A stretch of DNA of 64,000 nucleotides from NCBI RefSeq assembly GCF_000373485.1, contig NZ_KB891575.1, forward strand, positions 62,001 through 126,000, in the 5' to 3' direction. The stretch comes from Dasania marina DSM 21967. Its GTDB lineage: Bacteria > Pseudomonadota > Gammaproteobacteria > Pseudomonadales > Dasaniaceae. Shown one piece after another: positions 36,035-47,128 of this stretch. The position numbers and the translations under genes are program-made. The notes under the pieces were generated by a model. The model did no database searches and was not told where the DNA came from. It saw only the letters and a list, made by a program, of their open reading frames with translations. The first letter of the stretch is position 1. Each line of letters opens with the position of its first letter.

Positions 36035-37195
36035 TCACCCAAACCACACACTAATATGGCTCAGCCAAGGTAAATGGCTAGTGCCTTTTTGCAGCTCAGC
36101 TTGAAACTGAGCCCTATCAAAGGCTTCACCATTTAACACGTCGGCAGGCATAAATACTTCTGCCTGCACGCTGTCGCGCAGGTAATGTAGGTTAATTTTT
36201 TTGATGCTTTCGGTGTAGGCTATGCCTTCCCAGGTTTCATTAAGGGCGGCCATGACATCGCCACGCAGGGGCAGTAACACTACCTTGCCCTCTATACGAG
36301 CGTCGTCGTTGTCATCATCTTCTGGGTCTATATGCACAGTCACATCGGTAATGCTCTTCACATTTTTTAATAGGCTATCGGTAACCCACACGCCTATATT
36401 ATGGCCTTCGGATACGCTGACTTTTGAGCCTACTTGTATGTGTATATCGAGCAAGGCATCGGCACCCATTTTTCGGCTACGCAACTCATGCACGCCGACT
36501 ACTCCCTCAATTTGCATGATGATGCCTTTCATCCCGTCCACTTCTTCTGCCGATAGGGCGGTGTCGACTAACTCCTGCACACTCTCCCAGGCCAAGTCCC
36601 AGCCGATTTTAGCTATCATAATGGCAACTACTAAGGCGGCCACATTATCCAACCAACTAATGCCCAGCATGGCCCCGGCCACACCCACTAACACGACGAT
36701 CGATGAGATAGCATCGCTGCGACTATGCCAAGCGTTGGCGACGAGCATTTTGGAATTATATTTTTCGCCTACGGCCTTGGTGTAGTGATATATCCACTCT
36801 TTGCTGACAATAGAGATGCCCGCAACCACTAACGCAGGCCAGGCGGGGATGGATAATTGTTCGCTATATAACAGCCGGTAAACGCTGTCGTAAGCCATGG
36901 CACCAGCCACGGCAATGAGTAATGCGCCTAAGACCACGGTGGCAAAAGTTTCAAAGCGGCCGTGGCCGTAAGGGTGATCTTCATCGGGGCCGTGATGAGA
37001 AAATTTTGACACCACGATCACCATGGCATCGGTAAGTAGATCCGAGAAGGAGTGTATGCCATCGGCAATCAAGGCATGGGAGTTGGCCAATACCCCTACA
37101 ATAACTTTGGCGAAACCTAATAAGGCATCTAGCACTGCGCCTATCAGGGTGACTTTTTGAATTTCATGCTGGCGTTGCTGCGCGGGTGCATCCAT
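36035..37195 (-). CDS. Cation diffusion facilitator metal exporter
   Basis: 386 residues. It has six membrane segments in the first ~210 residues, then a soluble metal-sensing domain, with an extra C-terminal extension. Metal-site motifs are HSFSD in TM2 and HSRSD in TM5 (HxxxD in both), the pattern of zinc-type CDF members, plus HPYGHGRFE in the TM2-TM3 loop. It exports Zn(II) or a similar divalent ion from the cytoplasm against protons. It is convergent with the broken MFS gene (4 bp between stops). Upstream of its start is the terminator of yebG, so it is transcribed alone. Confidence 0.9.
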   Translation of the reverse strand: MDAPAQQRQHEIQKVTLIGAVLDALLGFAKVIVGVLANSHALIADGIHSFSDLLTDAMVIVVSKFSHHGPDEDHPYGHGRFETFATVVLGALLIAVAGAMAYDSVYRLLYSEQLSIPAWPALVVAGISIVSKEWIYHYTKAVGEKYNSKMLVANAWHSRSDAISSIVVLVGVAGAMLGISWLDNVAALVVAIMIAKIGWDLAWESVQELVDTALSAEEVDGMKGIIMQIEGVVGVHELRSRKMGADALLDIHIQVGSKVSVSEGHNIGVWVTDSLLKNVKSITDVTVHIDPEDDDNDDARIEGKVVLLPLRGDVMAALNETWEGIAYTESIKKINLHYLRDSVQAEVFMPADVLNGEAFDRAQFQAELQKGTSHLPWLSHISVWFG

Positions 37196-37269
37196 GGTTT
37201 TACAAATTCACCTAAAAAGAATAAAGGTGCATTTAATCACAACCAGCGTTTAATGATTAGTAAAAAAGC

Positions 37270-37296
37270 AAAATGCCGACGCTAGTCCGGCATTTT
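37270..37296 (-). terminator. Rho-independent terminator of yebG
   Basis: AAAATGCCG (37270-37278) and CGGCATTTT (37288-37296). On the minus strand a TTTTTT run follows after GC. Confidence 0.8.
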
Positions 37297-37348
37297 ATTG
37301 ATGAATCAGGTATCCGGCAGCTAGAAGCTAGGGATTAGTGCCTAGATA

Positions 37349-37636
37349 TTAGCTGGCTGCCGATAGTTCAGTAATATTAGACTCGCCTTCACCTTCACCC
37401 AAGCTAAGTAACACTTCTGGCTTGCCCTTGCAGGCAGTGATGACTTGCTCTTTATTGTGGGCTAATAACAAGCCTATAGTTTCGGCATCTTTTTCGCTAA
37501 TACCTTCTGCATGCTTTTCTAAAAACTGGGTAAAGCTCTCAGCCAGCTCCAGCATTTTATCGTAGGCATCGGCGTCTTTTTTGTTATCAAACATACTGTC
37601 ATCCCGGTCACATTTCCACATTGCCACAACGGCCAT
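37349..37636 (-). CDS. yebG: YebG-family SOS protein
   Basis: 95 residues. The YebG hallmark DADAYDKMLELA is at about residues 21-32, with the family's opening MAVV and an acidic C-terminal tail (GEGEGE). YebG is a small DNA-damage-induced protein of unclear molecular function. An SOS box 75 bp upstream (37711-37726) confirms LexA control. The start is set by AAGGTG 5 nt before the ATG. It is a single-gene unit between two terminators. Confidence 0.9.
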   Translation of the reverse strand: MAVVAMWKCDRDDSMFDNKKDADAYDKMLELAESFTQFLEKHAEGISEKDAETIGLLLAHNKEQVITACKGKPEVLLSLGEGEGESNITELSAAS

Positions 37637-37710
37637 AAGCTCACCTTCTATGTTTATAGTTAGTTGTTAATAAAACGCGGTATTGAATCTTTTTACATAA
37701 GCGCCACTTA

Positions 37711-37726
37711 CTGTATATAAATACAG
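37711..37726. promoter_or_regulatory. LexA (SOS) box
   Basis: CTGTATATAAATACAG differs from the consensus CTG-TATATATA-CAG by one base in the centre and is symmetric at both ends. It stands upstream of yebG, a classic SOS gene. Confidence 0.92.
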
Positions 37727-37767
37727 TAAAGTTAGCAATGGCAACACTACCATAAAAACACATAAAA

Positions 37768-37788
37768 AAGGCCAGCACTACCGGCCTT
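37768..37788 (-). terminator. Rho-independent terminator of purEK
   Basis: AAGGCC (37768-37773) and GGCCTT (37783-37788), with T6 on the minus strand, 9 bp after the purK stop. Confidence 0.85.
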
Positions 37789-37796
37789 AGCTGTTG

Positions 37797-38921
37797 TTAT
37801 GCAGCGCTGCGCTGCCTATGCAGCTCTACCGCTTCGGCCAGCAGGTCTTGATGCTCAGCGTCTAAGTGGGGGCTGAGTACAGTCACCGCCTTTTTCAAAG
37901 CCGCAGAACAGGAGGCATCAATATTGATATGGCCCAGCTTGCGGCCAGGGCGCACCTCTTTGCCATACCAGTGGTAGCTTACGCAGGGCAGGCTGATACA
38001 GGCGGGGGAAAATTCACAGCCTATTAAATTCAGCATCAGCGTTGGCTTACAGTTTTGGCTTTGTGGCAAAGGCAAGCCAACTAAAGGCAATACCTGCATG
38101 GCGAACTGATTAGTCACCGCACCCATTTGGGTCCAGTGGCCGGTGTTGTGTACTCGCGGAGCTAGCTCATTCACTAATAAGCCCTGCTCGGTGACAAAAC
38201 ACTCCATGGCCATAATACCCACAAAATCAAGATGGTCGAGTATGTTGCCCAAGGCCGCTTCGGCCTGCTGTTGCAGCACGTCATCCACCGCCACATTGGC
38301 TAGGCTATAACGTAAAATACCTTCGCGGTGTATGTTTTCAGCCATGGGTAAAAAGTAGCTGTGGCCGCTGACATCGCGGGCACCGATAACTGACACTTCG
38401 CGCTGAAAGGGGATTTTTTGTTCGGCAATTAATTGGCCAAACATGGCCTCGGGCAATTGCTCGCCATTGTCAGGGCTAACGCGCCATTGGCCTTTGCCAT
38501 CGTAACCACCAGTGGTGGATTTAACGATTAGCGCTTCACCCAATTGCTGATGGGCTTTAGCCACATCAGCACGGCTCTCTAACACGCACCAAGGGGCGGT
38601 GGGCACTTGCAGCTGATCCAGCAAGGTTTTTTGGCTATAGCGGTTAGGCAATAACTCAAAGGCCAAACGGTTGGCCCACTTATCTGAGGCATAGATACGA
38701 TCTAGCCACTCGCTGTGGGGTAGGTGCTCTATCTCGGCGGTGATAACATCGTAGTCCGCGATTAACGCGGCAGCATCCACTTTCAGCCTTTGCGCAGTCG
38801 TGCCGCACAGCAACTCGCCGGTTTGCATATCCAGCCTATCAACTACCAAGCCTAGGCGGGCAGCTTCGGCAGCCATCATTAAACCTAATTGGCCATGGCC
38901 TAATATCAGCAGTGACTTCAT
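37797..38921 (-). CDS. purK: N5-carboxyaminoimidazole ribonucleotide synthase
   Basis: 374 residues. An ATP-grasp enzyme that carboxylates AIR with bicarbonate and ATP to N5-CAIR in purine synthesis. The N-terminal ILGHGQLGLMM is the PurK nucleotide-binding opening. ATP-grasp motifs are VKSTTGGYDGKGQW (about 133-146) and NELAPRVHNTGHWT near 260. It follows purE by 14 bp in the same direction, the usual purE-purK operon. Length and motifs are complete. Confidence 0.96.
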   Translation of the reverse strand: MKSLLILGHGQLGLMMAAEAARLGLVVDRLDMQTGELLCGTTAQRLKVDAAALIADYDVITAEIEHLPHSEWLDRIYASDKWANRLAFELLPNRYSQKTLLDQLQVPTAPWCVLESRADVAKAHQQLGEALIVKSTTGGYDGKGQWRVSPDNGEQLPEAMFGQLIAEQKIPFQREVSVIGARDVSGHSYFLPMAENIHREGILRYSLANVAVDDVLQQQAEAALGNILDHLDFVGIMAMECFVTEQGLLVNELAPRVHNTGHWTQMGAVTNQFAMQVLPLVGLPLPQSQNCKPTLMLNLIGCEFSPACISLPCVSYHWYGKEVRPGRKLGHINIDASCSAALKKAVTVLSPHLDAEHQDLLAEAVELHRQRSAA

Positions 38922-38935
38922 GTAGTTAACTCTAT

Positions 38936-39433
38936 TTATGCGGGTAAGCGAGGGTCGGCATTAGCCAATACGGTATCGGTTTGCTGCTGGCGGAAGGCAT
39001 CGATTTTGGCCGCCACTTCGGCATCGCCCAAGGCAATAATTTGTGAGGCTAATAAACCGGCATTGGCCGCACCGCTGGCACCTATGGCCAAGGTGCCTAC
39101 GGCAACACCTTTGGGCATTTGTGCGATAGATAACAAGCTGTCCATACCATTGAGGGCTTTGCTTTGCACTGGCACGCCCAGCACGGGCAAGGGTGTGCTG
39201 GCCGCAATCATACCCGGTAAATGGGCAGCGCCACCGGCACCGGCGATAATCACCTTAAGACCCTTATCCCTGGCGCTGCTAGCAAACGAAAACAGTTTTT
39301 CAGGGGTGCGGTGAGCCGATACCACTTCAACGGTATACGGCACGCCAAAGGTATCTAGCATTTCACAGGCTGCAGACATGGTTTCCCAGTCACTGCGTGA
39401 ACCCATAACAACGGCGACGACTGCATCAGTCAT
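38936..39433 (-). CDS. purE: N5-CAIR mutase
   Basis: 165 residues from the ATG at 39433. It converts N5-CAIR to CAIR. It has the class I PurE motif [10 protein letters not shown] at the start, then SAHRTPE and [11 protein letters not shown], with the conserved catalytic histidines. The frame opens at a TTG (39448), but GAGAAG lies 5 nt before the ATG at 39433 and other PurE proteins start there. First gene of the purEK operon. Confidence 0.96.
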   Translation of the reverse strand: MTDAVVAVVMGSRSDWETMSAACEMLDTFGVPYTVEVVSAHRTPEKLFSFASSARDKGLKVIIAGAGGAAHLPGMIAASTPLPVLGVPVQSKALNGMDSLLSIAQMPKGVAVGTLAIGASGAANAGLLASQIIALGDAEVAAKIDAFRQQQTDTVLANADPRLPA

Positions 39434-39693
39434 AATTGCTTCTCTCAATAAGCATCAAGGCTAGGCCTTGTAGGTGTGGCCCTCAGCATTATACGCAGGG
39501 GCTCAGAAAAGCGGCTAATTGTAGCAGAGTCACTAGCTACCTGTGAACAACCCTAGTCCTTAGCTGACATTAGCGTCTGCGCAAGCTGTCGTCATACAGC
39601 TTTTACAGTAAGATAAAAAGGTCAGGCCGATATATCCGTAATATAAGCTATCATTAGCTTTAGCCAATTTATAACCGCAGAGCCAACGCTAGA

Positions 39694-40728
39694 ATGTATA
39701 ACCAGTACCAATTACAGAGTTTTCTTAACACCACTCTTGAGCACCTCAAGCAGCACGAGCTGCACCCCATTCCCGAAAACTATAAAGTCTGGTACGAATA
39801 CACCAGTACCAGCACCCCCCAACTTAACGACGAAATAGATGCACTGATTGCTCAGCAAATAGCTATTAGTGAAGAAATCTGCCACAAATTATTAAAGAAG
39901 TATTTTGTTAGCGACGAACAAAAAGATTTTGATGCCGCGCGCTTAGCCTTTAGCCACTTGCTCAACATCATGATTAGCCAGATTGCTAACTGGAGCGACA
40001 GCAGTAACGACTTTTGCCAGGCCTTAGAAAAATGCACCACTAGGCTCAACAACGACCCCAGCATTAGCGAAATAAAAGATATCATTACCGACCTCACCCA
40101 AGAAACCTTAACGATAAGCTCGGCCAGCAACGATATTAACAGCATGCTCAGCTCACTCAACGGAGAAGTTAAACAGCTGCGCAAAGATTTAGAGCAGGCT
40201 GGCAGTGAAGCCATCACGGATAGCTTAACCGGGGCAGCTAATAGGCGCGGCTTGGATGAACGCTTACAAGCAGCCATAAGCGAAGCCAAAGATAAGCACC
40301 GCGATTTATCGTTAATTATGGTCGATCTTGATCACTTCAAAACCATTAATGACAAGTTTGGCCATAGCACTGGTGACAAAGTATTAAAACTGGTTGCCTC
40401 TATCATGAAAAAAAATTTGCGTAGCAGCGATTTTTTAGCCCGCTACGGCGGTGAAGAATTCACGATTATACTGCCCAATACCGACCTAGAAAATGCCATA
40501 AAAGTTGCCGAGCACTTGCGCAAGGCAATTTCTGCTAAGCAATTATCCACCGGCCGTAACGGCCAGCTTATTGGCCGGCTGACGATGTCTGCCGGCGTCA
40601 CCCAATACCGTCTGTTAGACAATGCTGAAGAATTACTAGACCGTGGCGATAACTGTATGTACGAAGCCAAGCGCACCGGCCGCAACTCGGTAAAGAGCGA
40701 CTTGGACGTATTTAACCCCCTACGCTAG
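39694..40728 (+). CDS. Diguanylate cyclase
   Basis: 344 residues. The N-terminal ~170 residues are a helical sensing region with no membrane segment that I can find, ending in a coiled-coil stretch (LNGEVKQLRKDLEQAG). The GGDEF domain follows from about residue 180. The active site is GGEEF (ARYGGEEFTI) and the product-inhibition I-site RSSD stands five residues before it, so it should be an active, feedback-controlled cyclase. DHFKTINDKFGH is the metal/substrate helix. It is monocistronic with a terminator shared with purA. Confidence 0.9.
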   Translation: MYNQYQLQSFLNTTLEHLKQHELHPIPENYKVWYEYTSTSTPQLNDEIDALIAQQIAISEEICHKLLKKYFVSDEQKDFDAARLAFSHLLNIMISQIANWSDSSNDFCQALEKCTTRLNNDPSISEIKDIITDLTQETLTISSASNDINSMLSSLNGEVKQLRKDLEQAGSEAITDSLTGAANRRGLDERLQAAISEAKDKHRDLSLIMVDLDHFKTINDKFGHSTGDKVLKLVASIMKKNLRSSDFLARYGGEEFTIILPNTDLENAIKVAEHLRKAISAKQLSTGRNGQLIGRLTMSAGVTQYRLLDNAEELLDRGDNCMYEAKRTGRNSVKSDLDVFNPLR

Positions 40729-40756
40729 TATTTATTTACTGGCAGCTGCGCAAAAA

Positions 40757-40780
40757 AAAGCCCCGCAATGCAGGGCTTTT
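40757..40780. terminator. Bidirectional terminator, diguanylate cyclase / purA
   Basis: AAAAGCCC and GGGCTTTT arms with flanking A and T runs, between convergent genes. Confidence 0.88.
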
Positions 40781-40805
40781 TTACGCTTGTGCGGCAACGT
40801 AAACT

Positions 40806-42107
<1,302 letters not shown>

Positions 42108-42142
42108 TCAAGTTTTCAAAATTCTCAGGCAGTTGCTAAACC

Positions 42143-43318
42143 CTATAGCGGTTTCACAACCCATGCACCCTGCTCTAACACTAATTGACGATCACATCCG
42201 GTAACCGCCGCTTGCTTGGATAAGGCTTGTAGCACGCGCTCACCTTGGGCGCGCAACTGCTGTATGGCTTGCCACAGGGCAACATCATCACTATTAGGCG
42301 CTGCTATCGCCGCGATATCGCTAGGCTCTTGTGCCGGCAACAGTTGCAACAGCGCTTTTAAGTCGGTGCTAAAACCGGTAGCTGGACGGGCACGACCAAA
42401 AACTTTACCTACATCATCGTAGCGGCCGCCGTTGGCTACTGCCTGCCCCATGCCTGGCGCTAAGGCAGCAAACACTAGGCCGGTGTGGTAGTGATAGCCA
42501 CGTAGCTCGCTTAAATCAAAATAGATATTCACATCGGGCATTCTGGCGGCGATGCTGTCGGCCACTTTCGCCAATTCGGCTAAAGCCTGCTGCACAGTTT
42601 CACCGGCATGGGCTAGCAACTCTGCCGCCTCGGATAATACTTCACGGCCACCGTTTAACTGGGTTAATGCCTGCATCATGGCTGCCAGCTGCGGCTGCGC
42701 AACATGCTTGGCAATCAGGGCGTTAATTTCACTGCCTGACTTGCGCTGCAGGGCATCAAACAAAGCCTGTTTGGCCTCTTCCTCTAAACCCGCTTCGGCG
42801 AGCAGGGCGCGGTATATGCTGACATGGCCCAGATCTAGGGTGATGTTTTGTATGCCGCTGGCACGCAGGGTCTCCAGCATTAAGCAGATAATTTCTATAT
42901 CGCTATTGATGCTGCTGTCGCCATACAGCTCGGCGCCTAATTGTATGGGCGAGCGTGAAGCCATTAAGGTTTTCGGGCGGGTATGTAAAACACTGCCGGC
43001 GTAGCATAGGCGCACAGCGTCATCGCGCTTTAGGCAATGGGCATCTATACGAGCAATTTGTATGGTCATGTCTGGGCGTATGCCCATGGTGCGGCCGCTG
43101 AGTTGGTCCACCACTTTAAAGGTTTGTAGGTCTACGTCTGTGCCTAAGCCCACTAATAATGAGTCGGTAAACTCCAGCAACGGCGGCATCACCAGCTCAT
43201 AGCCCCAGGCGTGGTATAAATCTAATAATTTTCGGCGTAGGGCCTCTACCTGCTCGGCCTGTTCGGGCAACAGTTCTTCCACACCATCGGGCAGCAGCCA
43301 GCGATCAGCTATGGTCAT
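42143..43318 (-). CDS. hisZ: ATP phosphoribosyltransferase regulatory subunit
   Basis: 391 residues with a class II histidyl-tRNA-synthetase-like catalytic fold (GVEELLPEQAEQVEALR near the start, GIRPDMTIQIARI mid-protein) and no anticodon-binding domain. HisZ partners with the short-form HisG in histidine synthesis and holds no synthetase activity. HisG is not in this window. It sits between DUF2065 and purA, a typical place for it. The start at 43318 is an ATG with normal homology. Confidence 0.92.
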   Translation of the reverse strand: MTIADRWLLPDGVEELLPEQAEQVEALRRKLLDLYHAWGYELVMPPLLEFTDSLLVGLGTDVDLQTFKVVDQLSGRTMGIRPDMTIQIARIDAHCLKRDDAVRLCYAGSVLHTRPKTLMASRSPIQLGAELYGDSSINSDIEIICLMLETLRASGIQNITLDLGHVSIYRALLAEAGLEEEAKQALFDALQRKSGSEINALIAKHVAQPQLAAMMQALTQLNGGREVLSEAAELLAHAGETVQQALAELAKVADSIAARMPDVNIYFDLSELRGYHYHTGLVFAALAPGMGQAVANGGRYDDVGKVFGRARPATGFSTDLKALLQLLPAQEPSDIAAIAAPNSDDVALWQAIQQLRAQGERVLQALSKQAAVTGCDRQLVLEQGAWVVKPL

Positions 43319-43349
43319 TGATAAAGCCTTTGATAGTAAAAATTAGATG

Positions 43350-43541
43350 CTATTTTAGTAGTGTTAGCAGGATTAGCCCTGCCAGCATACTCATTAAACC
43401 CATGATGCGTAGCTGCTTATTGTTCAGCCGGGTCACTTGTATGACCATATCGCGCCACGAGCGAGGGCTTAAAAATGGCAACATTCCCTCGATCACCAAC
43501 ACCAAGCTTAGTGCGATGGCCAGATCCTGCCACATAGTCAC
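43350..43541 (-). CDS. DUF2065 (YjeT-like) small membrane protein
   Basis: 63 residues with two hydrophobic segments, WQDLAIALSLVLVIEG and LMSMLAGLILLTLL, and the family's PRSWRDM motif in the loop. This family lies between hflC and purA in many gammaproteobacteria, as here; function is unknown. A terminator upstream (43590-43629) separates it from hflC, so it probably starts the DUF2065-hisZ-purA unit. Confidence 0.9.
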   Translation of the reverse strand: MTMWQDLAIALSLVLVIEGMLPFLSPRSWRDMVIQVTRLNNKQLRIMGLMSMLAGLILLTLLK

Positions 43542-43589
43542 CTCTATCGGTATGCTGAGGTGTAATACCCCAATATCTACACATAAAAA

Positions 43590-43629
43590 AACCGCGCAAC
43601 CCTATGCTCTCGCATAATGTTGCCCGGTT
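43590..43629 (-). terminator. Rho-independent terminator after hflC
   Basis: AACCGCGCAAC (43590-43600) and GTTGCCCGGTT (43619-43629) with a second short GCAT/ATGC pairing inside. On the minus strand T7 follows. Confidence 0.8.
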
Positions 43630-43718
43630 AGCGCATTCTACCATAGAAAAACCCGGTAAACCTAGTGACTATGAGCAGCTATAAGTTGCTATGAGCGACT
43701 AGGTCAGGGCGCAGCCGC

Positions 43719-44588
43719 TTACTGAACAGCGCTGCTTTTTAGGTATTTAAAGAAGTCACCCTTGGGGTCTACCAACAAGATATCGCTTTTATCGTTAAAC
43801 GATGACTTATAGGCATTAAGGCTGCGCACGAAGGAGTAAAACTCCGGGTCGCGGCTATAAGCAGCGGCATAGGTCGCAGAGGCTTGAGCATCGCCCTCAC
43901 CACGTGTTTGCTCAGCCGTACTATAAGCCTCGGCCAACAGTATGGTCTGTTCACGCTCAGCTAAGGCGCGGATTTTTTCGGCCTCTTCGCGACCCTTGGA
44001 GCGCAGCTCGCGGGCTTCTTTCTCACGCTCGGCCTGCATACGACGGAATACCGGCTCGCTCACCTCGGGCGGTAAATCTATGCGTTTAACCCGCACATCC
44101 ACTACCTCTATACCCAGACTTTCGCGCACGTTTTCATTGAGATCGTCGCGTATATGGGTCATCAGCATGTCACGCTCACCCGACACCACTTCGTGCAGAG
44201 TACGCGTACCAAACTGGTTGCGCAGGCCGTCGGTTACCCGGCTGGTTAAGCGGCTATGACCCACAGACTCTATACCGCCGGTTACCCGGTAGTAGGTGTC
44301 CACATCGATAATGCGCCACTTAGCGTAGGCATCAACGATCAAGCGCTTTTTGTTTACGGTAAAAAAGCTTTCTGGTGGCGCATCTAAGGTGAGGATACGC
44401 GCATCAAACTTACGGATATCGTCAGCAAAAGGCATTTTTACATGCATGCCCGGCGTAATCCCGGTTTGGACCAACTTACCAAAGCGCAGCTTGACCGCAG
44501 TTTGGGTTTCATCCACCACATATAAGGTGCTATTAGCGGCGATAATCACCACTAGTAGAGTTATTAGTAAAGGTATAAATCTATTCAT
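43719..44588 (-). CDS. hflC: FtsH protease modulator HflC
   Basis: 289 residues. One N-terminal membrane anchor (about 5-22), then an SPFH/prohibitin domain on the periplasmic side (DETQTAVKLRFGKL). A charged coiled coil follows (about 185-220, REKEARELRSKGREEAEK). With HflK it forms a large membrane cage that limits FtsH proteolysis. Its start overlaps the hflK stop by one base (TAATG), showing translational coupling. Confidence 0.96.
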   Translation of the reverse strand: MNRFIPLLITLLVVIIAANSTLYVVDETQTAVKLRFGKLVQTGITPGMHVKMPFADDIRKFDARILTLDAPPESFFTVNKKRLIVDAYAKWRIIDVDTYYRVTGGIESVGHSRLTSRVTDGLRNQFGTRTLHEVVSGERDMLMTHIRDDLNENVRESLGIEVVDVRVKRIDLPPEVSEPVFRRMQAEREKEARELRSKGREEAEKIRALAEREQTILLAEAYSTAEQTRGEGDAQASATYAAAYSRDPEFYSFVRSLNAYKSSFNDKSDILLVDPKGDFFKYLKSSAVQ

Positions 44589-45742
44589 TAGCGACTCCCC
44601 CGCTGCTGTCTGCGACTAGCATCTTGCTGGCGCTGTAGCTTTTTAATCACTTGTTCAGCAATGCTGTCTATATCTTGTGGGTTATGGCCATCATCAGCCT
44701 TAACATTGGAGCGCTGCTGCACGAGCTTATCTAAGGGTAGATACATCATATTGTTACCACCGGCAACATCGACCATGACCTTAGAGGTGTTACTCATGAC
44801 CTCTTCAACCGCGGATATATATAAACGCTCTCTAGTTACCCTAGGTGCTTTTTTATACTCGGTTAACAGCTTTTCAAAACGCGCAGCCTCACCTTGAGCC
44901 TCAACAATAACTTTAGCGCGATAGGCCGTGGCCTCTTCTAATGTACGCTGTGCCGCACCGCGGGCTTCGGGAATAATACCGTTAGCATAGGCTTGCGACT
45001 CATTAATAAAGCGCTCTTGGTCTTCGCGAGCCTTAATAACGTCATCGTAGGCTTCTTTAACTTCTGAAGGCGGCTTAGCCTCTTGAATGTTAATTTTCAC
45101 CACGTTAATGCCGGTGCCATACATATCTAAGTAACGCTGCAGGCGCACTTTAACGCGGGTACCCACTTCAGCACGGCCACTGGATACAACATCATCCAAA
45201 GTAGTGCCGCCCACGACATGACGCAGCGCACTGTCACTGGCCTGTTGCAAGCTTAGCTCCGGGGTTTTGACATTAAGCAAAAAGGCTTTGGGGTCGGAGA
45301 TGTTGTATTGCACGGTTAGCGGCAACTCAACAATATTTTCGTCCTCGGTAAGCATCATACCGCGCGAAGAATATTGACGCTCTTCGGTGACTCTTACGGT
45401 AAGCACTTTATCAATTAGAGGCGGATTCCACTGTAAGCCAGGGGTGTTGGTATTAAGATATTTACCAAAGCGCAACACTACGGCGCGGTCTTTTTCATCA
45501 ACCTGGTAAATGCCAAAAAGCCCCCACACGATAGCTAACACCACCACCGCCGCGACTATAAGGCCACCACCGATTTGTTGCGACTGGCCACCATTACCGC
45601 CAGATTTGCCGCCAAAGATGCCACTGAGCTTTTCTTGAAATTTGCGTAGGGCTTCATCTAAATCCGGGGGACCTTGGTTGTTGTTACCACCACTGCCCCA
45701 TGGATTTTTATTATCGCCACCACCCGGTTCATTCCAGGCCAT
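44588..45742 (-). CDS. hflK: FtsH protease modulator HflK
   Basis: 384 residues. A Gly/Asn-rich cytoplasmic N-terminus (WNEPGGGDNKNPWG) is followed by one membrane segment near 52-75 (GGLIVAAVVVLAIVWGLFGI), then SPFH domain and coiled coil. It is the partner of HflC. The order hfq-hflX-hflK-hflC on one strand is the classic arrangement, with 67 bp from hflX to hflK. Confidence 0.96.
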   Translation of the reverse strand: MAWNEPGGGDNKNPWGSGGNNNQGPPDLDEALRKFQEKLSGIFGGKSGGNGGQSQQIGGGLIVAAVVVLAIVWGLFGIYQVDEKDRAVVLRFGKYLNTNTPGLQWNPPLIDKVLTVRVTEERQYSSRGMMLTEDENIVELPLTVQYNISDPKAFLLNVKTPELSLQQASDSALRHVVGGTTLDDVVSSGRAEVGTRVKVRLQRYLDMYGTGINVVKINIQEAKPPSEVKEAYDDVIKAREDQERFINESQAYANGIIPEARGAAQRTLEEATAYRAKVIVEAQGEAARFEKLLTEYKKAPRVTRERLYISAVEEVMSNTSKVMVDVAGGNNMMYLPLDKLVQQRSNVKADDGHNPQDIDSIAEQVIKKLQRQQDASRRQQRGSR

Positions 45743-45809
45743 TATTTTCTCCTATCATACTGCGCTTTTATGAGCGCCGTGAGTAATACGTCAATGATTG
45801 CCGCGAAGT

Positions 45810-47114
45810 CTAACAAACTTTTAGTTGTTGCGTCGCTAATAACTCGGCGGCGTTAAGGTTTTCAGCTGCGACGATACGATTAAAGTCGCTCTTGGGTAAG
45901 CGTATTTGCAACTCGCATAAACCCTGTTCGCTGTAATGTTCGCTAGAGACTACATTCAACTCGTAGAGCGTAGCACGTAAACGCCCTTGGCTGGGCATTA
46001 GCGACAGCGTCCCTGTTATCTGCTCTTCACTCAGGCGTTTAGCCAAGGCTTGCAGTAATAGCTCTATACCCTCACCCGTTTGCGCCGACAGCCATACCCG
46101 CTGCGGCTCGCCTATATCGTTAACATCGATATGCGGCTGGGCAGTAACTATGTCCACCTTGTTGTAAACCTCTAAGCGGGGGATTTTATGGGCGCCTATT
46201 TCTTTTAATACCAACTCTACCTGCTCAATATTGGCGGCGCGGTCTTCATCGGCACAATCAATAATATGCACTAAAAAGTCCGCTTGCGCCGCCTCTTCTA
46301 AGGTAGCCCTAAAGGCCTCAACCAATTTATGTGGCAGATGGCGGATAAAGCCCACGGTGTCAGCCAACACGATAGGCCCCAAATCAGGCACCTTTAAGCG
46401 CCTGAGCGTAGGATCTAGGGTAGCGAATAACTGATCAGCCGCATACACAGCAGAATCCGTCATTTTATTAAATAAGGTTGATTTGCCGGCATTGGTATAA
46501 CCCACTAACGCTATGGTGGGAATTTCATTACGGTTGCGGCTGCGCCGGCCTTGGTCGCGCTGGCTGCGAACTTTGGCCAAACGCTTAGTAATGGTTTTAA
46601 TACGGCCGCGTAGCAAACGACGATCCGATTCCAACTGGGTTTCACCAGGGCCGCGCAGGCCTATACCACCTTTTTGCCGCTCAAGGTGGGTCCAGCCCCG
46701 TATTAAGCGGGTAGACATATGGTGTAACTGGGCCAGCTCTACCTGCAGCTTACCCTCATGGGTACGGGCGCGCTGGGCAAAAATATCCAGTATTAAACCG
46801 GTGCGATCCAGCACCCGACACGATAGTGCGGCTTCTATATTACGTTCTTGACTGGGGGATAAGGCATGGTTAAACAGCACTAATTCAGCATCGTGATCGA
46901 TGATGTGCTGGCGTATTTCTTCCAGCTTACCAGTGCCTACAAAAAATTTGGAATGGGGTGCATCACGGCGACCACTGACATATGCCACGGGGTCACCGCC
47001 TGCCGATAGAACTAACTCTTTAAACTCACCGAGATTTTCTCGCTCATCTTCCCGTCTCAAATCTAAATGAACTAAAACGGCCCGCTCACCGGAATCTGGA
47101 CGTTCAAATAACAA
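45810..47114 (-). CDS. hflX: Ribosome-splitting GTPase HflX
   Basis: 434 residues. An N-terminal HflX domain (FVGTGKLEEI) is followed by a coiled-coil linker (GPGETQLESDRRLLRGRI), then the GTPase with P-loop GYTNAGKSTLFN, DTVGFI switch II and NKVD. It splits ribosomes under stress. It begins 14 bp after the hfq stop. Confidence 0.96.
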   Translation of the reverse strand: MLFERPDSGERAVLVHLDLRREDERENLGEFKELVLSAGGDPVAYVSGRRDAPHSKFFVGTGKLEEIRQHIIDHDAELVLFNHALSPSQERNIEAALSCRVLDRTGLILDIFAQRARTHEGKLQVELAQLHHMSTRLIRGWTHLERQKGGIGLRGPGETQLESDRRLLRGRIKTITKRLAKVRSQRDQGRRSRNRNEIPTIALVGYTNAGKSTLFNKMTDSAVYAADQLFATLDPTLRRLKVPDLGPIVLADTVGFIRHLPHKLVEAFRATLEEAAQADFLVHIIDCADEDRAANIEQVELVLKEIGAHKIPRLEVYNKVDIVTAQPHIDVNDIGEPQRVWLSAQTGEGIELLLQALAKRLSEEQITGTLSLMPSQGRLRATLYELNVVSSEHYSEQGLCELQIRLPKSDFNRIVAAENLNAAELLATQQLKVC

Positions 47115-47128
47115 TTAAATACCTCAGC

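Noticed and set aside
42552-43004. Plus-strand open frame of 150 codons within hisZ
   Set aside because: Antisense shadow of hisZ; composition follows the codon pattern of the opposite strand.
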